From NCBI GenBank assembly GCA_027576995.1, contig JANBQC010000267.1, positions 5,637-36,259 on the forward strand: 30,623 bases of DNA. The letters run 5' to 3'. This DNA comes from Dimargaris cristalligena (taxonomy: Eukaryota; Kickxellomycota; Dimargaritomycetes; Dimargaritales; Dimargaritaceae). Position numbers and translations under genes: made by a program. The number at the start of each line of letters is the position of its first letter. Position 1 is the first letter of the stretch. The notes beneath the pieces were generated by a model. The model did no database searches, was not told the origin of the DNA, and worked only from the letters and a program-made list of their open reading frames with translations. This document shows, piece by piece, positions 1-10,823 of this stretch.

Positions 1-1925
1 AGGGAGGTTGGGGAAATGGGCCTGTTGAAAACTAGTTAAATTGCCGCGTGGCAAGCGTCTTTCCCTGCATTCAAACGGAAAGAATTGCTGCACACCCCAT
101 ACCGCATTGCCCGGCACATTGCCGCATCCGCCGCCAGGTTGGTGTTGACTGGGAAACGCCGAATACCTGAAAGGCAGCTAGCTATCCAATGCCCACCAAC
201 CCATTCTATACCGTGGGGGCAGCAGGCGCCTGGCGATACTGTCGACTCTTAGACCAGTCAGTATTACCATTCACCCCTATCCACCCATTGATTTTCGTTT
301 ACGTTTCTGTTCAGTGCTCGAAGCCGCTTTTATTGTGAGTCATCCGACCGGGATACATAGCCAGCAACGTCCCCCCCCCATTACTGAATCGTCGCCGGGG
401 AGGGAAATGGCCCGTTTGTGTTTTTTTTTAAAAAAAAAATACAAGGATACTGTAGCCGAGCCTATTACAGTATAGGAAGCGACCCCTTGGACCGTGACCA
501 CCGAACAAGTAACAGTGGCCAATTCTTGATAACCGAGCGAGTCCATTGCCTCGACTTTCTTAATTGGCGGATTCTGTCGTCTCTTTTCTCGCCATTGATT
601 AGGGTAGAGAGGAAGGGGGAGGGGGTTATTGATTGAACGGGCCTGGATTCGAAAAATATAGTAATAAAAATAAAAAGCAGTCCGTTCGAAGCCTATTCGT
701 TGGTGCAGTCAAACGGACCAGTGGTCACACTCTCGCCCGGCTTCCATTGATTAGTGCACCCGCCAACCTCTAATCCAATGAATTCGAAAGATTGGTGCAC
801 TGCCGTATCCCAAAGATGGGAATGCTTCATTTAGCGAGCCAGTAAGGTAGACCTGCGGCCAGGTAATAGGTAAGTGATGCCATATAAGGTGGGGGCCTAA
901 GTGGACGGTTGGGGTGGAGGCCCCATGGGATTGCCCATGTGCCCAGCAGTTGGTAAAAGTATCGAGTGAGGAATTGATCTCTGCCACGGCTGAGAAAAAA
1001 ACAAATGGTCGAAGGGTTGAGGCAGGACAGGTATCAGTGGTGGGTATATAGGGGGATTTCCTTTTTGGCATCCGTCTGTACCGTTCAGGCGGCATCCCGT
1101 TGGTTCAGCCCGTCAACTTCGGCGGCGAATAAAAGCCCGGACCAAATCACTTCGAACCATACTCACCAGCGACTGGTTATCTTTTCTAAAGCGCGTGACT
1201 TGGATTCGGAGTCTCCGCTTGGGATTGATTGGGTAGCGAATCCCTTGACAACGTGCTCTTTGGTACGGCTGCCTGGGGCGATTCTCTCATAGAATACGGG
1301 GGCGCCTTGGTCGACTGCCGGGGCTGGGATTGTAAATAGGGCCAACCGCAAGTGGCCAATCCCCATCATACCTCGCATTCCCTTCGTTCATGAGTGGTAT
1401 GTTGCCCTAGTCATCTCTACCCGGCCATTGGCACACTTGGGTTGGTCATATGACCAGGCTAGTCGGGGCTTGCGACCCACCCAAGACCCCTTCTCTATCC
1501 AGAGTTAGCACAGTAGTCGCCCACACCAAGTGTAGTCAACAAGAGTCTACTGGTCACATCGCTTCGCTGGGGAAAAGGCGAGAGAGTCGCAATTGGTCTA
1601 TTACTGGAAAACAATACACCAGCGTCTAATGAAAAGTAGTAATAGATTGAGTCGTTAAGATCGGTACAGGCGTCAAGTGAGAGAGGCTCACAGTGCTCTA
1701 ATCACTGGAGATTCACTGGGCTTGGTAGCAGCACATCCTCCCTACCTTGTTTAGGAGGATTCCCACTGCTGCTGGTTATCCAGGGAACTAGAAAAAGGAA
1801 ATAAGGTATAGATTAGGGGGGGAAAGGAAGCGGCAATACGGCCCTCTCCCGGCTCTATCGACGTAGCTCGAGGCTATACAGTCGGACTCGGTGCCGCTCA
1901 CTCCACTCAGGGTTGGTCAAGTCGC
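1..1925. other. Left-edge intergenic DNA, no supported gene
   Basis: Only short overlapping reading frames occur here on both strands, the longest about 114 codons. None has a recognisable motif, a convincing splice structure or a leader like those of the real genes. There is a C-run near 371-379 and a T/A-run near 421-439. A TATATAGG sequence lies near 1044, but no supported gene follows it. I see nothing else of note. Confidence 0.6.
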
Positions 1926-1935
1926 CTATAAAAGG
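1926..1935 (+). promoter_or_regulatory. TATA box for the MFS transcript
   Basis: The sequence CTATAAAAGG matches the eukaryotic TATA consensus. It sits where base composition changes: a long C/T-rich, ATG-free stretch begins just downstream and runs toward the MFS start codon at 4134. This implies transcription starts within some tens of bases, giving a leader of up to about 2.2 kb before splicing. The position is inferred from sequence only. Confidence 0.5.
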
Positions 1936-4133
1936 TCCGGGCTCTCCGCCCTCTCTCCAGTCAATCCATTACCCATTCCTATCCTCGGACAAAGCTCTGC
2001 CCGCCCCCATCCACCAACCCTCCTCTTCCATCGCGCTCCCTCGCCCCCCTGCACATCGGCAAGGAGGTCGTTCTGCATTGGTTCGCTCTTTTCACCTACC
2101 TCCCTCTTGGTGTAAGAGTGCCCCGTCATCGCGCTTTGTTCTACTGTTCGATTGCGCTGACCCCTTCCCCTTTCCTCCATTGTCTCGTTCCGACCCCCGG
2201 CCCGACCTTCGCCGGCCATTGAACGGGTGATCGACCAACACTTTCCTTACCTTCGGTGGTTTCCCATCTCCCTTGAACTGCGCGCGCGGTTTTTGCCGCC
2301 CAACCACTCGGGTGCGACTTTATTCACCAGCTACTGCTTCCTTCCTTACTTCCTCTTCCCACCCCACTATTCGGATATTACAGCTGTTGCGCATTCTATT
2401 TTTAAACCAACCATTGTGACTATACTTTCGATAGTTTAGTCGCGCTTTAATAACTCGCCCGTCGCTCCCTGTTTGCTCCGATTTAGCCGTTTCCCACCCG
2501 GGTTCTATCGTACCGAAGTACAATAGCTGACTATTGATTTACCCCTTCCTGATCTTCTCCAATTTCAACTTCGTTGCTAACGCGGGTTTAAGCTGCACGC
2601 ACCACTTCCGTCATCGCTACTTTTCTTCTCTCCCCTTCACTCTCCTTTTCATTATTATTGACGAGGTAGCTCATCCTCTGGCCATCTCCTCACCTCAACT
2701 TCCATATCCGCTGTGCCTCAAAGGTACACTCCTGCCAATCGCCGATCACATTAGAAGTCCCGAATTAACCGGTTTGATACTCCGCTTAATACCGCGCCTT
2801 CACTTCCGCCAACATCTCACCCGATTCCACACTCCAACCACACCAGTCAAACCGCAGAATCAGCCAATATAAAGGTAAGCCTCACCCCCCCCCACGCTAT
2901 TAGCATCATCGCTTTCCCCATCCCCCTCTCTCTTTAATAGGTGTTGCTTAATTTTTACGTGAATTTCTCTCTCTTCATCACACTGGGATACTGTACCTCC
3001 TGGTATAAAATTTACCAGTACAGCTGGGCGAGTATTTTTGTTTATGTACGCGTATGTGTATGTGTATGAAAGTAAGCCTTTTTGTACCCGTTTTTAATGC
3101 CCCGGCCCGCGTGCCGTTTCCCCTTTGGCCAGCTGTCTAATCTGGTTTGACAGGCCCTTCGGTTATTGTTCCATCCATTCGCCCCTTCCCCTACCTGTCA
3201 AACCACTGCCAGATTTCCCTCTCCCCTTTCCTCTCTCTCCCCCTTCGGGTTCCATTTAAACTGAGGTGATTGCGGTGAATCTCATAATGTGCTTATGATC
3301 CACATACGCACCTGGCTCATGCGCCCTGTACGCCCACCAGCGTAACAATCATCCTTGCTTTTTATTGTTATTCGACGGGGCTGTATAATTCACTTTATTT
3401 GCGGGGGAAGCCCTCTCCCTCCCTTTCTCCCTTGCACCGGATGCTGTGCCGTATAAAACCTATATTTATATTGATCTATGCAACCGGCACCCACCTCCCT
3501 TAATTGCCGCCCTCCCCCCCCCTTTATTACCTCATTGGTACCGTTCCACTCCATTCACCCATACTTCTCCTTCCTATATACACACACCCCCTCCCATGTT
3601 CCACCTTCACTCGGCCCAGTCATCCACTGGCAGTTATAGCCGTCGTGTATCACTTACCACCGATTCTCAGTCGACTAACCCCTTACTCCACCATATATAT
3701 CCATACTCCCCCATCACCTTTCTGTCCTATTTTGATGTGCTATTTTAGTGACCGACACTTGGACGATTTCCTGTGAAAACACTCGATTTGCCATCTGCGC
3801 CCCTGAACATCGCTGATTTAGCCTTACCCCCCTTTCCTTTTCTTTTCCTTTCCGCTCTGGTTTGTTCAACTTCCTCCCCATTCCTCGTGTTCTGGGCTGC
3901 AGCGCACTCTATTTCGGTTCATTGTTTTCGCCTAAATAGGAAGTTTTTATATAAGCCCCGGCTTACCCGACCAACTTTTCCATTGGACCTTTTTTAGTGT
4001 GTCCCCCTTCGTCTTTCCATTCACTTCGTGCGTGTATTTTCCCACTCCGTACCCCTGCCTTTTATATTATTATCATTACTATTAGTAGCAGTATTAGCTG
4101 TCTGTATTATCTTGCTTTCTAATCGCTTTAATC
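1936..4133 (+). promoter_or_regulatory. Long pyrimidine-rich 5' leader of the MFS gene
   Basis: The plus strand is strongly C/T-rich throughout. No ATG occurs on it from 1632 to 3043. ATGs then appear between 3044 and about 3735, and there are none from there to the MFS start at 4134. This pattern fits a spliced 5' untranslated region: leader exon 1 from about 1950 to 2874, a donor GTAAGC at 2875, an intron carrying the ATGs, an acceptor TATTTTAG ending at 3748, and leader exon 2 from 3749 to 4133. A shorter intron ending at 2940 (TTTAATAG) is also possible. A second CCAAT/TATAAAG pair sits at about 2863-2874 and could be an internal promoter. Open frames here, such as 2534-2872, lack ATG starts. 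Confidence 0.5.
2991..3023 (+). repeat. Bulged inverted repeat (hairpin) in the MFS leader
   Basis: CTGTA (2991-2995) pairs with TACAG (3019-3023), and CTGGTA (3000-3005) pairs with TACCAG (3013-3018). The two stems stack, with a 4-base bulge and a 7-base A/T loop. The element lies inside the probable leader intron, so it may be a DNA-level site or a chance structure. Confidence 0.35.
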
Positions 4134-5837
4134 ATGGCCGATACGAAAGCTGAGGCGTATCACACCGAGGATCAGTCCTCAACCGACCCGAGGGTCAAGA
4201 AGGGCAACATTTTTAAGCGTGCCTTTTACCACCACTGGCGTGACCAACCCTACCAGCGCACCGAGGCCCAAATTGATCGGGAACGCTTTCTCATTGGTAA
4301 TATTCCCTTCAACCGGTGGATTTTGTTTCCCGTGGCTGTGCTGATTCAATTTTGCTGTGGTTCCCTCTACGCCTGGAGTATCTACAACAAGCCCATTGAC
4401 AAGGCCATTTCGGGCAACGAAAATGCCAACGACGCCCCCATCACCTTTTATCTTGCCGTGGGTTTGCTGGGCTTTTCGGCCGCCGCCATGGGACCCGTCT
4501 TGGAACGCCGGGGCCCCCGGTTCGGTTGTTTGATCGGTTCGTGCTGTTTCTTCATAGGCCATTTACTCTCAGCCTTAGCGGTCCACACGAAGCAAATGTG
4601 GCTCCTGTACATTGGTTACGGTATCATCGGCGGTTACGGTCTAGGATTTTGTTACATCTCGCCCGTCTCGGCTCTGCAGAAATGGTTCCCGGATCACCGG
4701 GGTATGGCCGCTGGGTTCGCCGTCTGTGGGTTTGGCGCCGGTTCCATTGCGTTTGCCCAGATCCCCGTGCCGCTCATCAAGAGTCTGGGGGTGCCCAAGA
4801 CGTTCATCATCATGGGCTGCATTTATTTCTGTATCATGATGCCCTGCGGTTGGCTGCTCCGTGTGCCCCCGCCCAACTACACCATCAACGGCATGGACGC
4901 CTACCGTGAGCGGGTATCCACCACCGAAGTCGACGTGGAAAACGGAGAGGTCGAGAAAGTAGACGAAGCCTATGTGCCCGCCCCGACCCGCAAGCAACCC
5001 AACATTAAGATGACCCTCGTCGAATCCCTCCTGGACCGTGATTTCCGACTGCTGTACCTGGTCTTCGTTGGTAACTCGGTGTTCGGTTTGGTCGTGATTT
5101 CCCGCCTCTCCACCATGATCGTTGATATCTTCGGCAAGTCCACCACCACCGCTTCCGCCATTGTGTCCGCCAACGGGGGGTTCAATTTAGCCGGCCGCCT
5201 CCTCTTTTCCATCATCTCCGATAAAGTCGGCCGGAAAACCTGTCTCGTCTTCACCCTCACCGTCCAGTGTATTGTCATTGGCGTCGTTACGCTCATTTTG
5301 GAAGAGGGGTCGTACGGGGCGTTCATTGCCATGATGTGGATCATCTCCTCCTGCTACGGCGCCGGGTTCGGGATTATCCCCGCCTTTTTAACCGACATGT
5401 ACGGCCCCAAGAACATTGGGGCCTGTCACGGGATTATTCTGACCGCTTGGTCCATCGCCGGTGTCGCCGGTGGTCTAGCCTTCACGGGTATCTTCAACAA
5501 CCTCATCAGCGGGGGTCGCTCCACCAAGGACTACAACGTCTACGTCATCAACTTCTGGTGGATTTTGGCAATCACCATTCTCGGCTGGTGCTTCTCCATC
5601 TTCGTGCGTACCACCCTGCGCGACCGTCTGTTGCCCCCCGTCGAAGGCCAAATCTTCCGGATCCGTATCTTCGGTCAGCTCATTCGGCTGGTCAAGGACG
5701 ATCGCCTCCGTCTGCAATTCGTCAAGAAGGTCCAGGAAGATGCCGAATGGGACCGGTTTGTGGATGAAATTAACTCCGCTGAAGAACGCCAGTCGCTCAC
5801 GGATAACTCCAACCGGGATCGCTCCAATTCTCTGTAA
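4134..5837 (+). CDS. MFS transporter, oxalate:formate antiporter (OFA)-like
   Basis: An uninterrupted 567-residue protein that belongs to the major facilitator superfamily. The hydrophilic N-terminal tail (1-58) is followed by helix 1 with the signature run of G76-SLYAWS (to about 84). An E-R-R-G-P-R motif follows helix 2 (124-129), and WFPDHRGMAAG at 184-194 continues into a glycine-rich helix. A PPP motif (245-247) ends the first six-helix half. A charged loop at about 250-300 precedes the second half, which carries the internal repeat DKVGRKT between helices 8 and 9. This pattern fits the OFA branch, whose members exchange or import oxalate, formate or other monocarboxylates; in fungi the substrates are mostly unproven. 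The protein should be an integral plasma- or organelle-membrane protein with its tails in the cytosol. The ATG at 4134 is the first on the sense strand for about 400 bases and precedes a typical polar N-terminus. No intron interrupts the coding region, unlike the other confident genes here. The substrate is not deducible. Confidence 0.93.
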   Translation: MADTKAEAYHTEDQSSTDPRVKKGNIFKRAFYHHWRDQPYQRTEAQIDRERFLIGNIPFNRWILFPVAVLIQFCCGSLYAWSIYNKPIDKAISGNENANDAPITFYLAVGLLGFSAAAMGPVLERRGPRFGCLIGSCCFFIGHLLSALAVHTKQMWLLYIGYGIIGGYGLGFCYISPVSALQKWFPDHRGMAAGFAVCGFGAGSIAFAQIPVPLIKSLGVPKTFIIMGCIYFCIMMPCGWLLRVPPPNYTINGMDAYRERVSTTEVDVENGEVEKVDEAYVPAPTRKQPNIKMTLVESLLDRDFRLLYLVFVGNSVFGLVVISRLSTMIVDIFGKSTTTASAIVSANGGFNLAGRLLFSIISDKVGRKTCLVFTLTVQCIVIGVVTLILEEGSYGAFIAMMWIISSCYGAGFGIIPAFLTDMYGPKNIGACHGIILTAWSIAGVAGGLAFTGIFNNLISGGRSTKDYNVYVINFWWILAITILGWCFSIFVRTTLRDRLLPPVEGQIFRIRIFGQLIRLVKDDRLRLQFVKKVQEDAEWDRFVDEINSAEERQSLTDNSNRDRSNSL

Positions 5838-6880
5838 CGCCATACTTTAATGAGCCCGTTCACCCTTATTTTACCACCACACGAAATCACGACTTACTTG
5901 TTTGAGCGATATTGCTGTTAGCTCTTGTACACATGGCCTATCTATTGTTATCCTACGTGACTGTTGCTTCCCTATATACATTCTACGTTTGCTGTCTTCT
6001 TAGTTACACGCATGGCACCATCGGCTGATTTGCCCTTTGGCGGCGTATTCGCGCCCACCGCCTTTGTAAGATTTTATTTTATTCCTCCTATATTTTTATC
6101 TATACATTACTGGAGTCCGGACTTAGGTTAACTGTAGAACTATGTTATTCACCTCTTCTTTTTCGATTTTTTTTTGAAACGTAATCACTCCGCTCCTTAC
6201 TCTATACTATTTTGGCACATTCGCCACTACTTATCTAATATTCACGCCCAATAAACCTAATTTCATATTGAAAAAAAGAAAGGCCCAATTGGTTTCGCTA
6301 CTTCGTGCTATTTCGGTACTCATCCTGTTTAATAGGGGCGTTGGCGACCCATACTAGGGTGTGCTAACAATAGAAACCCCTAGCCAAATCATAGCCTGAT
6401 AATATTAGTTCGCCACTATATAGTTGGAATGTCGATTGCAATAATCGGTGTATTTTGATGCTAAATCGGGTTAACTGAAAGGGCTAGACGCTATTAAGAC
6501 AAAGTATTAGTGGCGGTAATAAATAAAACGGGGTTTTAAACATCAAAATCAGCCAATTGACAAGTACATAATGGAAATACGTGAATCATCAAATGTGATA
6601 ATATAATGGAATCCAAATCCAGTAGAGAGCTATTAGAGTTTAAATGCAAAATAAAATATATCAGAGTGAGTAGAGTAGTGGTAAGGTAAAAAATAAAAGG
6701 GAAATGTAATTGGAGTCCGAGTTATGCGAAGAATAAAATGATTGGGGCAATTATAAGGGTAAAATGAAGATTACGAGGTCAATGGATATGAAAACAGAGG
6801 TATTAAGATGGTAGTGGGGGGTGTACAGCGAGGATCGAACCAGCTCAGTGAAACGGAGACTGGTGGGAATCAAATAACAG
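5838..6880. other. Convergent intergenic spacer (two 3' ends)
   Basis: This 1-kb A/T-rich spacer lies between the 3' ends of the MFS gene (plus) and the PAS/GATA gene (minus). An AATAAA at 6250-6255 on the plus strand could be the MFS polyadenylation signal, and TTTATT runs near 6071-6080 could serve the minus-strand transcript. The right part (6540-6830) is purine-rich on the plus strand, so the end of the GATA transcript is pyrimidine-rich like its leader. No coding region is supported. Confidence 0.5.
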
Positions 6881-9800
6881 TCAGGGAACCGGTCGGTAAG
6901 AGTTTGACGAGGTCAAGGGCGTGGAATGCGGTGGCTGGGGGGAACGAGGCCGGCCGGTTTGGGTCGGATAAGCAATCAACTCCTGGCAGTCATCGCCCTG
7001 ATATGATCGAGGGTGCCGATGCGATTGAGGATGGGAGTAATGGTAAGTATGATCTTGGGGGCGATGTAGAGAGTAGAGATCATGGGTATGAGTCGCTGAT
7101 CCCTGCTTAGACATGGACTGCACCGGCGGGGGCAGTTCAGAGGATGGGCGACTCGAAATCCCTGGATTATTAATAGGTGTAGTGGAAGTAGAGCCGGCTG
7201 GATGCATGGGGGATAATGGTGATACAGAGGTGTGACCGGGGCTGGTAAAATAATGCGGGGAAGTCGGACTGGATGCAGTCATATAGGGGGTATTAGACAT
7301 ATTAGCACGGGAACCCATTGGAGATACAGTTCCGCTGCCATACGGATGGTGGGAATGTGGATGAGGGTGGTGGGGGGAAAGCGCTGGCGGCGTGGGGAGA
7401 CCATTGCCGGGCAAAAGGGGTCGAGCAGCAACTGCCGTGGTTTTATCTCCCGTAGCCAGGCGCCGGTTCTGAGACTTTGAGGCCCTGGTCAGGGAACGCG
7501 AGTAGCGCAGACCACAGGCATTGCAGAGGGTCTTGTGACCACTGGGACCCCGTCGCCATTCGGGGCTGGTTTCAGTTTGACAACTCTCACACTTCTTTGG
7601 CGGAGTCGCTATCAACTGTTGGCCTAGACCAGAGGATGTTCCCGTATAGTCATGGCAGACCCGCTTGGGGGGATGCAGCATGTTTACAAAAATAGCCGAC
7701 TGGCGGGCCGACTCGGAAGGATGAAGATTGCGCGGACTCCGAGGATCGAGAGCAGAGACAGATAATTTCGGGGCCATGGCATAACAGGAATACGTCGACG
7801 AGGACGACAGGCCAACCGAATTCGTTAGGCCGGTGCTATACATTGGGTACGTCGGGGTGACCGGTAAACCAACAAAGTGGGTTACCCTCGAGGCGGATGA
7901 TCCGGAAGGAGGCATGGTCAACGCGGAAAGCACCCGACTCTCGGTGGCAGCGGTGTCCTTAATATCAGACGACTCAGATGGACCTTCAGGAATAGTTGCC
8001 AACTGTGATCTGCCGCTTTCCCCACCAGATATCATCGAAGAGGAGCTCATTTGACTAATTTGGTTAGTATGGGGGTAGATGAAGCCCGGGGGAAGCGAGG
8101 GCTGGGCGAAGGCTTCCGCGGGTGGCTCAATATAGGCCGCGGTCGAGTTCTCAGGCCGGGCGTGAAGGGGAAATGAAAACCGGCGTATCTTGGGAAAATC
8201 AACAATCGGTGGGAGAACTCCGGCTGAGGCCCGCCGGGGACCATTGCCATAGTTCTCATTTACATGATATTTGGATGCGTCGTGAGCGGGGGAATATTGG
8301 GTCGACCCGGAGTAGTCATCTGGGGCATCACCGCTTCCACCAGCGCTACTAGGATAGCGAAAGGAAGCTGTATCGGGTCCAACTTCTTTGGAAGGCGGTG
8401 GTCGAACATACCCACCATGGGTCGCTTCAAGGGTAATTTCGGCTACCCTTCTATTCTTAGGCATGAATCTATCCCCAGCCGCCGCCAGTGAACCCCGGCG
8501 GCCCGAGTGAATATCCCAAGACGGGCCAGTGACCAGATGGTTGGGGTTGAGACTGAAGCGGCGTGGTGGAGGTAGTGGGGGTGGCAGCCCTAATGGTGAC
8601 ACGTCGATGGAATGCCGCCGGAACTCCGAGAATATGCCAAAGTTAGAGAATCGGGCTAGTTGTGCGTCTATGCTGCTGATGTGAGGTGAAGTATCAGCTG
8701 AGTGGGGTACCTCGAAAGAGGAAACCGCTGATAATGAGATTAGTTCAGGATGTATGGCTAAAGTGGGGAAGACTTGCCTTGATTGTAGGCATAAAAACAC
8801 TAGGCTACCGAAACCCGTTACCACAGCATCCCAAACAACGGGCGGACTTGCGCTGGCCTGTCGTCGGGCCCGCACGGAAAGAGATGTGGATGCCAGAGGG
8901 TCCCAATTAGGCATCTGGCTGCCGTTAGCTGCACGCCGGAGAGCGGCAACACAGTCGGACTCAAACAGTTGGTGGACGAACCGAGGCGAAATAGGAGTAT
9001 CCAAGAGATCTAGAATACGCACCCGGTCAGATTCGGAGGGGGGGAGACAGTGAAGTAGCCGCATATCCCGCCGATCGTACACCTGGACCAAGCGGACAGG
9101 CGATTTAGGACCGGTTGAATCGTGAAGGGAATCCCGCATCTTCCGCTTAGTAGTCAGCGAAAGGGGGGCAATACCGCGCAGTCGGAGAAAGGTACTGAAC
9201 ATTTCGTTCAGGTCAGCTTCAGACATGGTTTCGTCTCGACATGTGCAAGTTGATTCCGGCAGGTGAGGCACTGCAGTGATGGTGCTTTGGGAAGGGCGAT
9301 GTATAAAGGCCAGCACCAAATTATCCTTTAAGGTGAACAGCCCCATTCGCATGACCATGTGATAGTTATCGGAGGAGGCCTGGCCCAAATCTAGATCCAC
9401 GGAGCTGGCCCGGGCCGGTCGGCCAGTCGGAGTATTGTGGCCTGACCACGACCGCTTGATTCCAGTTGGAAGATCGGGAAGCCGCGAAGTTGATGAACGA
9501 CGGTATAGCCCGGGAGCCTGAGGAGCGGGGGGGAGAAGACATGGTTCACGGAATTGTAATCGACATCTAATTCGGGGCCGGTATTAGGATTGGGCAGCAG
9601 TGAAATATGCATGGAATCAGAGTGACGAATAGAAATAATCGATAAATATGCAAACCATCGCGGTTAGTTCTTGTGATCGCGGACAACAATGCAAACACTT
9701 TGACTATTAAGACGCAGCCAAGAATTGATCCCATTATGGAACCGGTGGCGTGCATCCACCTGTTTGATCTATTCACCCCGGAAAAGTTGCTGAGTGTCTC

Positions 9801-10823
9801 GACGGAAGCACCGCACCTCCCCCCCCCCAGTCCAAATCCCCGTAGCCTGGTTAGCAATATAATTACACATTGCCCCAATCAACAGGGTATATAGACGAAG
9901 GGTGATCGATGTGCCACTGTCACCTAAATTGGAAGGAGGGGTACGTTCTACTTTATGGTAGTGGATAATCGGCACCTAGCCCACAATAAGTGAATCCTGT
10001 CGCTCATATTTTCACCTATACTGAATTACAAACAATGTCAGATTTAACTAACAAGCCGAGGGGAATCCCGCACAAGGTTGGGTTTTGGCGCGAAATAAGG
10101 GTGCGAGCAATCAAGCCCAGAGCTGGATTACCCCATTCTTCTTTGAAAATGTGGTGCATTTTGAATGCGGGGAGCAGGGAAATAGGCGTACCTGAGTGCC
10201 CAGGCCGTAATTGGATAATATAAAGGCGGGGGGACTTACGTTATCTCAGTTCCGTAGAAACTACTGTCGGTCAACAATTGGGTTACATCTGCCCGGGCGA
10301 GGGGCTCTTCGTCGGGGTGAATCCAGTGGAATAGGGAGCTGCCAACCGAGAAAGGCTGGAAGCAATCAATGGGGAAACTGCGGTTAAGATTGGGGGAAAC
10401 GTAAACAATATCGAGGTTCTCAGATGATAATAGTGCCCAGAAGCACGGGAGTAAAGGTGGTTCGGATAGAAATGGGCTGGTGATTTCGGATAAAGAGCTT
10501 AGATGTAAGCCAGGCGAGGATAATGGGTTTGGGTAGGATATGTTGGAAGTTGTCGTTGAAAGACCTAGGGTAGAAACAGAAGGTAAAGCTAAAGTGGGGG
10601 CAGTCGGTCGACCCGATAAAGAGCCGGAACGGCTTGACGAGTTCGGGGCCTCGACTTGGTCTAGAGAAGTAGTCCGCTGGGGAGAATGGGACGAGGCGAG
10701 CTGTTGTGAAGATAGCTCTCGGGGGGAATCGACCCGGGAGACTATCCGGTCCATGGGGGGCGTTGTGGTTGCCAAGGTGTATGCGATACGAGTCCTACTG
10801 GACTGGGACACGGGTTGGGTCAT
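6881..10823 (-). CDS. White-collar-2-like PAS/GATA zinc-finger transcription factor
   Basis: Two exons, 10823-10240 and 9566-6881, give 1,089 residues. The start is the ATG at 10823, because the open frame upstream of it has no other ATG. The donor is GTAAGT at 10239 and the acceptor is GAATTAG ending at 9567. The join is in phase and restores a T-C-R-L-Q string after FYGTEI, a motif expected in zygomycete WC-2-type PAS domains. The PAS core spans about 124-199 (…IHPDEEPLARADVTQLL…). A low-complexity insert follows, then a conserved PAS tail (about 261-285, ending LVLAFIHR). The GATA finger has cysteines at 854, 857, 876 and 879 (CX2CX18CX2C), with the SPEWRRGP and CNACGLRYSR strings typical of WC-2-type fingers. 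Ser/Pro/His-rich disordered regions fill the rest. Family members bind GATA sites in the nucleus, often with a WC-1 photoreceptor partner in blue-light responses. That role is by analogy; no LOV domain is present here. Confidence 0.9.
9567..10239 (-). other. 673-base intron of the PAS/GATA gene
   Basis: The intron runs from GTAAGT to TTAG, with CTAAT as a plausible branch sequence just before the acceptor. It is phase 2, and its removal joins the two halves of the PAS domain. It is two to three times longer than the other coding introns here (172-331 bases, apart from the MPC2 gene). It contains a run of ten C/G bases near 9819-9829 and chance open frames. I found no alternative exon that preserves the PAS motif. 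Confidence 0.75.

Noticed and set aside
1891..2872. Long plus- and minus-strand frames in the MFS leader
   Set aside because: The plus strand lacks any ATG here, and the translations are Pro/Ser/Leu-rich by-products of C/T-rich DNA.
6825..6860. GGTTCGATCC on the minus strand, resembling a tRNA B-box
   Set aside because: The flanking bases do not form a T-stem and there is no A-box at the right distance.
9391..9975. Several minus-strand frames (for example 9878-9567 and 9975-9769) considered as extra exons of the PAS/GATA gene
   Set aside because: None continues the PAS domain, and the direct splice 10240 to 9566 restores the conserved TCRL motif exactly.
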